A stretch of DNA of 64,000 nucleotides, taken from assembly GCA_021186555.1 (NCBI GenBank), contig JAJKFL010000006.1:1847501-1911500 (forward strand), read 5' to 3'. The DNA comes from Reticulitermes speratus. Taxonomy: Eukaryota > Arthropoda > Insecta > Blattodea > Rhinotermitidae. The notes beneath the pieces were generated by a model, which was not told the DNA's origin, did no database searches, and worked only from the letters and a program-made list of their open reading frames with translations. Position numbers and translations under genes: made by a program. Of this stretch, positions 1 to 11,000 are shown piece by piece (position 1 is the stretch's first letter; each line of letters begins with the position of its first letter).

Positions 1-2444
1 TGTTAACGCTGTGACACTACAGTTTGTCCGGTTACTGGACCAGTGTTAACGCTGTGACACTACAGTTTGTCCGGTTACTGGACCAATGCTTTAAGCAAAA
101 GCCAGGGAAATTGCACACAGGCTACATGTTGAAAATGTTCAGGCAAGCAATGGATGGCTTGCATCGTTCAGGACAAGACACAACATTAACTTGAGATTGC
201 TATCTGGTGAATCAGCAGCAGTAGACATGGCAGCGGTTGGAGACTGGAAATCAAAACTGCACCAGGTAATGAATGAATACCCACCGTCAAATAAATTTAA
301 TGCAGATGATACAGGATTGTTTTATCAACAAATACCAAGAAAAAACTTGATTCAGAAAGGGGAAATATGTAAAGGTGGGAAACAATCTGTAGTGTCATGC
401 ACCCCTCAGGTCATCGGCCCGTAAAAGCGGACATTTTATTCACCCGGCAGCTAGGGGAGGTGGAGTGATGACCTGGTATTGTAGAAAGAAAAGCATGCAT
501 GACGTTTTTGAGGGGATTCTGGTAAGAACAGTGTGAGAGTGAGTTGAGATGGGCAACGACTGCGATGTGGGCTCTTGGTGAGATTCACGAACTGAGGTGG
601 CGGCGTGGAGCCGAATTGTGCAGATGAGAAGGCCGACTGACATGCCTGCAGGACAGCTTGTGACTGCCCTGGGCGTTCGCATCCAGCGGCGGGTTCCCAT
701 CGAGTGAGCAGACATTTATGTTGTCTGGAGAGTGGAAGAGCCGACATAGGGATCGCACTGAGGAAATCGTAACGTTCATTGTAGGGTCGGGTACGCAGGG
801 CAATATTGACAATGGCAGTAATTATGTGTTAATTGGGTGGTTGGTTGGTTAGTTTCAGTTCAGAACTTATTTCCATTACATGGCGGTTGTAAACAAAAGG
901 TAGTTTAAAGGTTCTCAGCTGTTTCAGGGCGTAAATCAGTATTTAGGTACGTCTTTGGACAGTTGCGAGCGCCCTTTCTCCCTTCCTAATCCCAAGTCCC
1001 GGAGAGGGTTAAAACCAGTAGCAGATACCTTCACCCAGACACAGCTAGCTTGCCCACGGAGCTAGATCACAGTATCAACAATATCGATAGTAACAATAAG
1101 AACTCGTGTGTGGTTGCAGTTCTACCAACGCTGTGCACAGCTCTCATCCCGAGTGCGGCTTGACAAGGAGAGAGCCCGGTACTCCGGGAGGGTTGTGCAG
1201 GGCGTCAAAACTATACCGGTCGGTTGGGGGCCCTCGGTGTGAGAGCGGGCAACGACGTTATAGCACTATCCAAGTGTCTTTTCTGTTGTAGTGCCATTGG
1301 TGAAAAGTTACAGCCTGTAGCCATCGGTAATGCTGCACTTCCTCGTGCATTCAAAGAACAACGGACAGACAGACAGACACCAAGCATCTCCCACTTGACT
1401 GGCGTTCGCATAATAAAGCATGGATGACCCAGACAATTTTTTAAGAATGGCTTGAAGATCTAAATCGTGTGATGAGAAAGCAAACTTGTAAAGTCTTGCT
1501 GCTTGTTGACAACGCAAACAGTCACTGTGACAAAAGCGACGAGCAACGTAATGGTGAAATTCCTTCCACCAAATCTAACATCTGAAGTTCAACCTTTGGA
1601 CCAGAAAATCATACGAGCTGTAAAATCGCGATATCGCCAGCAAATGTTACAGTACATTGTCACAATCACAATAACAAATCAGTATTAGTGTTACATGCAG
1701 TTCGATGGTTAAGTAGTGCTTGGGAACAGATTTCAAGGGAAACAATGGTGAAGTGCTTCCGACGAGCGGGATTTAATAACCACCAGGAAAGAAATGAAGA
1801 TTGTGAGGAAGATACAGGGCTAAGCCAAGCGACAAGCTGTCTTCTGTTCGATGTTCAGAAGGACATGGCGTCAGTCGATGAGATTGAAGGTGATGACACC
1901 GACGTCACTGTACACGAAGAAGTGCCCTCCACCCCAGATGAAGTTCTGGAAGATATTTTCAAGGAAATGGAAGAACAGAAACAAGACTCACATTGTGCAA
2001 ATAGTGACAGTGACGATAACAGTGACGCAGTGAATACAAATCACAACAGGCCATTACCGACATAAGGAAGCCCTCCAGTGTGTGTCTCAATCAATTGCGT
2101 ATTCCTCAGCCCACCAACCTCAGTTCATAAGTGACCTTTTTTGTCTATACAACAGCATTCAGTGGCAGTGAGGAGCAGCTAAGATGTCGACAAGACAACC
2201 AAAAATCAATGAATATTTTTCGCCAAATGAATGAAATTACTGTTGCTGAATTTCAAATAACATAATGTTATACAATAATGTGTTTAATACACAGATTAAT
2301 GTTTCTGTTTCATGCAGTTAATGTATGTGTACCATATTGACACAGAAATACTTTGAATCCGCAAGTTTCTATAAGTTGGCCACCTGTGTAATTTGGGCGG
2401 CTTTGAATGGAACCAAAGGTGGCCAACAAAGACAGGTTTCACTG
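1..2444 (+). mobile_element. Degenerate Tigger/pogo DNA transposon, interrupted
   Basis: This is a decayed Tigger/pogo-family (DDE) transposase. The fragment at 191-385 reads like the first part of the DDE domain (NADDTGLFYQQIP, then KGGKQS). The match resumes at about 1262 with CCSAIGEKLQPVAIG and continues through LLLVDNANSH at about 1495-1525, FLPPNLTSEVQPLDQ at about 1560-1605, and an acidic C-terminal part to a stop at 2065. Several frameshifts and stops make it inactive. The right terminal repeat ends at 2444 (CACTG followed by TA); the left end was not identified and may lie outside the window. About 870 bp of unrelated DNA (385-1262) splits the gene. Positions 1-86 are a 43-bp direct repeat present twice. 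Family assignment rests on recognised motifs, not a search. Confidence 0.75.
385..1262. other. Unrecognised insertion inside the Tigger element
   Basis: This block interrupts the Tigger reading frame between KGGKQS and CCSAIGEK. No convincing protein homology is visible in any frame, and I found no clear terminal repeats or target duplication. Boundaries are accurate to about 20 bp, because they are set by where transposase similarity stops and restarts. Confidence 0.45.
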
Positions 2445-2449
2445 TATTT

Positions 2450-2836
2450 ACAATACACGTTCCCCATTTAACAACCGTTCAGTTCTTACTGTTTATCAAA
2501 CCACAACTCACAACAAATGCTCAAAATGTCCTCCGCTTGAATCAAGGCACGCAACGGACCGTCGCGCCCTCTCAAAGGTCTCTGGGCGCTTGTGAATGTT
2601 TGACAGGCAACAAAACTGTGGTGGTGAAGTGTCTCTTTATTTGCACTTGCGGCTGAATACACTGGGGGGTGTTTGAGTGCACCCACAGATAAAAATGTAA
2701 ATCATTGATGTCGGGCGGACGTGGGGGCTGTACCTCGACAACTGTTTGCGGACATATATTGATATGAACTTTCTTGTTTCGGTGTGGGGTATTCACTGCT
2801 GAAATTTGTCCAAGCACTTTAGAAACACCCTGTATA
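2450..2836 (-). mobile_element. Terminal fragment of an unclassified DNA transposon
   Basis: Read on the minus strand, the block begins at about 2836 with TATACAGGGTGTTTCTAAAG, a typical DNA-transposon terminal sequence. It runs without a recognisable transposase into the Tigger end. It is probably a truncated or non-autonomous copy. Family uncertain. Confidence 0.35.
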
Positions 2837-3210
2837 TATGAGTAGAACTGGCTCTGAAAATTACAACTGTCGTTCCATTGTGAAGGTCGCCGTTAATCAC
2901 AGCAATTACGAACTGGACAACCCGGTTGTCTTCAATGACGAGGGGGGACCTCGGCGGTTAATCTGCGAAATGTTCTCGAGGCGACTGGTTTGTCGTCATT
3001 AGTTACAGGTGTAATAACTGGCGACAAACGTATCTGACACCTGAAAGTGTTAATCTTGTGCACAGCACACCGCACGTCGTACAGACACGGTCCGCACTGC
3101 ACCGAGCACTACAGCACATCTTTGGACACACACTGCCACGACTTAGAAGAACATTGTCTGTAATTGTATTTATATGCTTTGTATACTTTGTATTTAAATA
3201 TTTTACAACA

Positions 3211-3504
3211 GACTTATACATACATGTACATACTTATACATACATGTACATAATACAATAGACTTATACATACATGTCCATAATACAATAGACTTATACA
3301 TACATGTCCATAATACAATAGACTTATACATACATGTCCATAATACAATAGACTTATACATACATGTCCATAATACAATAGACTTATACATACATGTCCA
3401 TAATACAATAGACTTATACATACATGTCCATAATGCAATAGACTTATACATACATGTACATAATACAATAGACTTATACATACATGTCCATAATACAATA
3501 GACA
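3211..3504. repeat. 30-bp minisatellite, about 9-10 copies
   Basis: The unit GACTTATACATACATGTCCA plus TAATACAATA is repeated almost perfectly, with early units carrying GTACA instead of GTCCA. Because the period is a multiple of three and lacks stops, it creates repetitive open frames on the minus strand that are not genes. Confidence 0.95.
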
Positions 3505-3619
3505 ATTCACATATTTTATCCATATAAAAACTGGCATTAAATGTATTAATTAATTTTATTATTATGATCGACGGTTATGACTTTCATAGATGTAATCCAT
3601 TTTACTATAAATGGTTTTA

Positions 3620-3690
3620 AGCTTGGTATGTACTGCCTGAAGATGGCATTATCATGCCGAAACATGTCGACGTGAAGTGACTGTGGTGTC
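3620..3690 (+). ncRNA. Hammerhead-ribozyme-like motif, degenerate
   Basis: CTGAAGA (3637-3643) is followed by T, a stem GGCAT-TATC-ATGCC, GAAAC (3659-3663) and ATGTC (3664-3668). This matches the hammerhead core order CUGANGA, stem II, GAAA, stem III and UH. Helix I is weak here, so this copy is probably inactive. It resembles the better copies near 7.8, 28.4, 47.95 and 49.8 kb. Confidence 0.4.
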
Positions 3691-3778
3691 ATACATATTG
3701 TGGGTGCGTTTGGTTGGTAGACTGGACGAAAATATTGGTTCAAAATGCACGGAGTAAATAACTTTAAAATTACAAATC

Positions 3779-3939
3779 ACTAACCATGTACATGTTCATT
3801 CAGCCAACACTAACCATGTACATGTTCATTCAGCCAACACTAACCATGTACATGTTCATTCAGCCAACACTAAACCATGTACATGTTCATTCAGCCAACA
3901 CTAACCATGTACATGTTCATTCAGCCAACACTAAACCAT
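3779..3939. repeat. 30/31-bp minisatellite, 5 copies
   Basis: The unit ACTAACCATGTACATGTTCA plus TTCAGCCAAC is repeated five times, with one extra A in two units. Confidence 0.9.
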
Positions 3940-5089
3940 GACGTACTAAGTACACAGTCCTATGATGGTTACAACCACATTTATGTACCTCACTGCTACA
4001 TGTTCCGATCAAACTTGGTCACCATCGAGTTCATTTACTTTAAAGAGGGGAACACTAAACTGTACTAACGATGTTGTCATTGTACGTGCTGCTGTACGTT
4101 CAAAGGCCCGTCAACACAACAATCCATACTTGTGACGTCAGCATTGTGTACGTCTAATCCTACGTTAAAATACACAGCATTCTGTTGCAATCGCTGTCTG
4201 CTGCACACAGAACTTGGCCGTGAAGTCTTACGATTACGATTACATTAGCATTTCTTGCTGCAGCCTGCAGCCTGCACTACACTGCAGTACGTAATTCTTA
4301 CGTTAACTTTAGTAACTGACTTTAAAAATACATGAACTTCCTGATGATGACCAAGCTTGGTCGAAACATGAAGCAGTGAGCTAAATAAACTGTGGATGTG
4401 CACTTACACTGCTTGCTCTTACAGACTTCGGTGTCTACATTTGGTGTTCAGTTAGGCAGGCCTCAAACAATTTAACGCGGTCGTCACGTGACCTTGACAC
4501 CGTGATAATTCAGACGTCGTCTCCTTACTGCGTTGAGAAACGGGACAGTGCCTCGTGCATTAATATTTTGAAGCATCACGTTCATCTCATGGCCTGGCCA
4601 TAAAGTTGCGTCTCTCTTATAGTCTCCCAGCGCAAGACAGCTCTATGACACACACAGCATGCACATGCCGTGGTACTGCGCACGAGATCTAACCGTACGG
4701 AGGACGGTCCATAACCTGCTAGCCGTAGAGCAGGCCTATGGGGCCCAGTGACATTTATGTCTTTCGATCCCTTGAGAGGCATCTGGCTGGCAAGCTATTT
4801 GTAACAGACGCGAACGTGAAGCAAGCTGTCAGGAATTGCTTATATAAAACTTTCGGCGACATTTTTCCATAACACTTTGGACAAGTGCTGAAAATGAACA
4901 CTTTCTGCTTATAAAAAGCATTTTTTCTAACCCAATGCCCTGCTTATATGACAGACATCACAGAAAGTAGCTAAAGAGCCAATCGAAATGATGACGCCTT
5001 CCGTTACGAAGCCCGTATTTCTGCATGCTCGGTCAGACGATTAAGGACAAGCTACACGCCAACACATCAGGTCAGCCGCAATCACTCAC

Positions 5090-8000
5090 CCATGACGCCG
5101 AGCTGCTGTGGAGTGAGCCGTGGGGTCCCGGGTTCTCCTGTGGCAATCATGCCGAGCGGAACAAGTCCGCCCGCACCGGAGGCGGCAGACAGGCGATCGC
5201 TGGACAGCACAGACCCTTGCCGATGGAGACTCCGCACTCCCGGACTGGCACTGCGACGTCCGCCTCCCGTTTGGCTCAAGATATCTGAGGCAAATAGCAC
5301 GAAATAAACTCCAATTTGAGTGTCAAAATATCAGAAAATGAACTCACGAGAAGGAAATCTCCCTGCTGCACTGAATGCTCAAGTGTACATCAGAGACGTC
5401 CAAGTGTTTTTATAACGCGTCACACTACCAGAACATCGTGTGTGTGTGTGTGTGTGTGTGTCGCACTGATCACAGCTGTGTAACATATGGATATCACAGT
5501 GGCGGGCAGGTGGTTAGGACAGACTGGCCTACTAGTTCGTCTGTGCTAGATAATTAGGAAAAAAGTCTGCTGAAAGGCAGCGTTCTTTAAGGCAGCGTTT
5601 CTCAAACTATATTCCGCGTGATGTGAACAGGTGTTACGTGCAAAAATGGAGAAACCAAAATAATCACAGATTTGTTATTAAATCTGATCACACTTCAAGA
5701 TACTGTTCATATAATAATTTTTATAAGAACCTTTCATTTGGTTGCTAACAGATCTCGTTGCCCTGACTTTTATTTGATAAATGGCGGGCTACAAGACACG
5801 CCGGTGTGTGTTCCCTAAATATTTACTGCGTTAAAAAGCGTTCCGTGACCAAAGCAGTTTGCGAAACGCTGCTGTAAGGCGCTCGCTCCGAGCAGCGGCA
5901 CTTCACCGGTTCGGACAGCAGACACGTTACGTCACTCGTGCACACTGTATCACGCTTGAAGCGTTCAGACTCCGCCACAAGCAGCCTGCACATCGTGCGC
6001 TCCGCAGCGGAGTACACAGACAGCAGCAAGGCGTTCTTTACTTCAAAATATCGTACGGTTTCACGGTACACGTGTAAATGTAATTTAATTTACGCCCAAG
6101 CTGACTTTCACGAAACTCAAAAGTCTGCAGCAGGATTGTGTGCAGATCTTATTTACTGAATTTCGCCTGAACCATACGAAACGCACAAACACACCGTGCA
6201 GTCGCTTAATGTTGTGACATACAGTTACTACTAGTCGATAAGACGTTAATGTGACAGACCAAGTTCCACACCCACCGTTTTGGCCTATGTATGCTTGGTC
6301 CTACTGATGTGAAGAAAATACTGCCTTCCGTTTCTAGGTTACTGTTCACCAAATACTGCCTTCCGTTTCTAGGTTACTGTTCACCAAATACTGCCTTCCG
6401 TTTCTAGGTTACTGTTCACCAAATACTGCCTTCCGTTTCTACGTCACTGTTCACCAAATACTGCCTTCCGTTTCTAGGTTACTGTTCACCAAATACTGCC
6501 TTCCGTTTCTAGGTTACTGTTCACCAAATACTGCCTTCCGTTTCTAGGTTACTGTTCACCAAATACTGCCTTCCGTTTCTAGGTTACTGTTCACCAAATA
6601 CTGCCTTCCGTTTCTACGTCACTGATCACCAAATCTCTCTGCCAGTGTAATCTTTGACATTTCTTTAACCGCGGCCATTTCAGTGGCGTTACGTTTACAT
6701 CAGTAAACATTAACAACACATTCTCTTTACTTCCTTTTACTGTTATGAGGCATAGCTCAGTCGGTACAGCGACTCGCTACGAGCTGAACGGTCCGGGGAT
6801 CGAATCCCGGTGGCAGCGAGATTTTCCGCAGACGTCCAGACGGGCTCTGGGGTCCACCGAGCCTCCTGTACGATGGGTGCCGGTCTCTTTCCCGGGGGGT
6901 AAAGCGGCCGGGGCGTGGCGTTGACCACCCATTTCCATGTAGCGACGAGGTTAAAGAAAGAGTAGAGCTATACCTCTACTCCCCTCTGGGCATTCATGGC
7001 CTGTTCTAGGGTGAACTTCACATTTGTACCGTCCTGAAGCTCATCAATATCGCAAACTGCTATTATCAGTGCTATGCGGCACTGTCAAATGCGTGAAGTA
7101 CTCAACACCGCACACAATTACGTGAAGTACTCAACACCGCACACAATTACGTGAAGTACTCAACACCGCACACAATTACGTGAAGACTAAACCGCACACA
7201 ATTACGTGAAGTACTCAACACCGCACACAATTACGTGAAGTACTCAACACCGCACACAATTACTTCCAGCAACACATAAAATTACGACTCCTGACAGCTT
7301 ACTAAATCAGATAAAAATGTGCAAATGATTTGTATTAAAGCGTTGCGATCTATACGTTGGGAAAATAAATACATTTGGTGACATGTTGACCTCAACAAAA
7401 CACACAGAGAACTCGAGGTTTTGTTGTTATCAGTCTGTGTTGTTTTCACACAATATACTCGGCTGACATGAAAACAACACAAATATTAAACATTCAAAAT
7501 TTATGTAAAGCGGACACTTTTCCATCCCAATTAATAGATTCTTTTATCAACTTGACTTTTTGTTCACCGTGCATTATGGTAATATATAAAAGGATATGTC
7601 AACCAACAACTGCACAAATTAAGTTTTACACTTTACAATTGCCCTACATATGTTTCGGTCACAAAGTGACCTTCATCAGGGGCTTCGTACGCACGTATGT
7701 GCACTTCACTTCACGTAGTCCATTGCATAACTTAATAAACAATGGACTACGTGAAGTGAAGTGCACATACGTGCGTACGAAGCCCCTGATGATGGTCACT
7801 TTGTGACCGAAACATATGTAGGGCAATTGTGAAGTGTAAAACTTAATTTGTGCAGTTGTTGGTTGACATATCCTTTTATAGATTCTTTTATATTTTGCGG
7901 TAGAACGACTTGTCACGCATGCGCTCTGGTATCACTTCACTTTCATGCTTGTTAGGTCACGCCTTACCCGTCCTAACGTGACAAACGTGAACACTGAAAC

Positions 8001-11000
8001 ATCCCACATTTCTCGTTGAAATGTAAATAATATTTGCACAACAGAAGCCAAATTTAAAGTCCACAAAAACAGACGTTACATATGATCAACAAATAATGAA
8101 GCACATACACACTGCCCTGCCATCTATTATCGTCATTGTGCAAGCAGCGGTACATTTCAGTTTCTCACACAATTTCCTGTCTTCACGGATTCCCTTTCTT
8201 AAAAAACTGAGGGATTTCTTACAGTTACGCCAGATGGCAAACTAAACTCTCATATCGTGCACATGAAATAAAAATTATTATTACTTTTTCAGTTCTAACA
8301 AAACTTGAAGTAAACAAGACAGCCAATGTACGTATAACGTAACAATGAGGCGCGTTCGTGCAACCATTGTTGCTGTGGAAAAACAATAAGTATTACATAT
8401 TGTGAGTGTGTGTGTGTAGCCTTAGTTATCGAGCATGCAAAGCGCATGCGCTGTGTTATATTGTCATCTGTGGCCTCTCCGGCTCCACAGCACTTTCCAC
8501 ATTATCTCATAAACGACACGATTTTTGGGAAAAAAGGTATTGAACATAAAATGTGTGTTTTGCTTTTCTCTACAACTTTTGTCTGAAACATTTCTCATTC
8601 TAAGAAGAATTCAGCGAAATATTATCATAAATGTTCATAGATCTTCATGTTAAGTGCCCGTTATTCTTGTCATATTGTAATGAAACTTGACTTGTCTCAA
8701 CAGATTTTCGAAAAATACATAAATATCAAATTTCATGCAAATCCGTTCAGTGGGAGCCGAGTTGTTCCACGATGAAAGACGGACAGACAGACAGACATGA
8801 TGAAGCCAATAGTCGCTTTTCGCAATTTTGCGAACGCGCCTAAAAATGGCTACCAACACAACTTATATTGTTACTTATTATATTACGTGTCGCTTGATCC
8901 GTCGCCAGTGTGCGTCTTGTGCAAAGAATTTAACCCAAAAACGAATCAAGATCGCCTTCCAAATTGCACAGTTCGAAATCCTGGAAATACTCTATCAACT
9001 GTGGGATTATACTGGGATGCTAGAAGGTGAATTCAATTCCTCCAAGCGTCTGAGCACTAAATAACTTTTTCTCTCAACTGAGGGAGGAACATAAGCTGAG
9101 GGTCTTTGAGAATAGGGTGGTGAGAAAGAAACGTGGGCCTAAGAGGGCTGAAGTAACAGGGGAGTGGAGCAGACTGCATAATGAGGAGCTTTATGATTAC
9201 ATTCTTCACCAAATATTGTTCGGGCGATCAAATCAAGGAGAATGAGGTGGGCAGGGCATATGGCATGTACAGGGGAGAGAAGAGGTGCATACAGGGTTTT
9301 CGTGGAGAAACCTGAGGGAAAGAAACCAATTGTAAGAACTAGGCATTGCTGGGAGGATAATATTAAAAAGGATCTTCAAGATGTGCAATAGAGGGGCATG
9401 GACTGGATTGATCTGGCTACGGATAGGGACAGGTGGTGGGCTCTTGTGAATGTGGTAATGAACTTTCGGGTTCCATGAAATGCAGGAAGTTTCTTGACTA
9501 GCTGAGGACCTCTTAGCTTCTCAAGAAGGACTCTTCTCTATGGAGGCAGTTAGCCCCAGCATTAAATAGCACTGCTACTGCTGCTATACTACTACTACTA
9601 GGAATAACTCCAACCTCTGTCAACCCTTGTCACATTTATCTATTTATCAGAATGGACCTTACTATTATGGCATTAAGGTATATAAGAGGCTTCCTTGTCA
9701 AATAAAGGATCTATCTCACAATATCAAACAATTTAAATCATCTCTGAAAGGTTTTCTTCATCAACATTCATTTTATACATTAGACGAATAAGAAAATTAA
9801 TTTGTACATAATGAACTGTTGCTGGAGAATGTGGAATATTCCAGTTATTTGGGTAGCATGATAACAAACGATGCAAGGAGTACACGTGAAATTAAATCCA
9901 GAATTTCCATGGCAAAAGCAGCATTCAACAAGAAGAAGACTTTTCACCAGCAAACTGGACTTAAATTTAAGGAAGAAACTAGTAAAGTGCTACATTTGGA
10001 GCATAGCTTTGTGTGGTGCTGAAACGTGGACACTTCAGAAAGTAGATCAGAAGTATCTGGAAAGTTTTGAAATGTGGTGCTGTAGAAGAATGGAGAAGAT
10101 CAGTTGGACCGATCGTGTGAGAAATGAAGAAGTATTACACAGAGTCAAGGAGAGGAACATTCTACATATAATAAAAAGAAGAAAGGCTAACTGGATTGGT
10201 CACATCTTGTGTAGAAACTGCCTTCTGAAACATGTGATTGAAGGAAAGTTAGAGGGAAGGATAGAAATGACGGGAAGACGAGGGAGAAGACGTAAGCAGC
10301 TACTGGATGACCTTAAGGAAAAGAGAAGATACTGGAAATTGAAAGAGGAAGCACCAGATCGCACCCTGTGGAGAACTCACTTTGGAAGAGGCTACGGACC
10401 TGTCATAAGACAGACTACAGAATGAATGAATGAGCTGTTATTAGACTTACTCTGTGTTATATGAATTTCGTCTAAGATATTGTAGATTCATTCATTCTGT
10501 AGTCTGTCTTACGACAGGTCCGTAGCCTCTTCCAAAGCAAGATCTCCATAGGGTGCGATCTAGTGCTTCCTCTTTCAATTTCCAGTATCTTCTTTTTTCC
10601 TTAAGGTCATTCAGTAGCTGCTTACGTCTTCTCCCTCGTCTTCCCGTCATTTCTATCCTTCCTTCTAACTTTCCTTCAATCACGTGTTTCAGAAGGCAGT
10701 TTCTGCACAAGATGTGACCAATCCAGTTAGCCTTTCTTCTTTTGATTGTATGTAGGATATTCCTCTCCTCTTTGACTCTGTGTAATACTTCTTCATTTCT
10801 CACACGATCGGTCCAACTGATCTTCTCCATTCTTCTCCAACACCACATTTCAAAACTTTCCAGATACTTCTGATCTATTTCCCGAAGTGTCCACGTTTCA
10901 GCACCATACAAAGCTATGCTCCAAATGTAGCACTTTACTAGTTTCTTACTTAAATTTAATTCCAGTTTGCTGGTGAAAAGTCTTCTTCTTGTTGAATGAT

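Larger units (their letters stand above)
7585..7880. mobile_element. 296-bp near-perfect palindrome (foldback element) carrying two hammerhead-like motifs
   Basis: Two arms of about 141 bp (7585-7725 and 7740-7880) are inverted copies around a 14-bp AT-rich spacer. Each arm contains a hammerhead-like core pointing away from the centre. No protein is encoded. The small open frames over both arms are mirror images of each other. The structure is consistent with an inverted dimer of a small non-autonomous element. Confidence 0.85.

Noticed and set aside
3203..3537. Two 106-107-codon minus-strand frames
   Set aside because: They are overlapping frames of the 30-bp minisatellite.
6744..6830. Functional tRNA gene
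   Set aside because: A and B boxes exist, but the cloverleaf is poor and a SINE body follows that recurs at 50275.
6316..7263. Regular 35-bp and 29-bp repeats as a CRISPR array
   Set aside because: Units are directly joined with no unique spacers, and the genome is clearly eukaryotic.
7468..7916. Two mirror-image 85-112-codon frames
   Set aside because: They translate the two arms of the same palindrome and resemble no protein.
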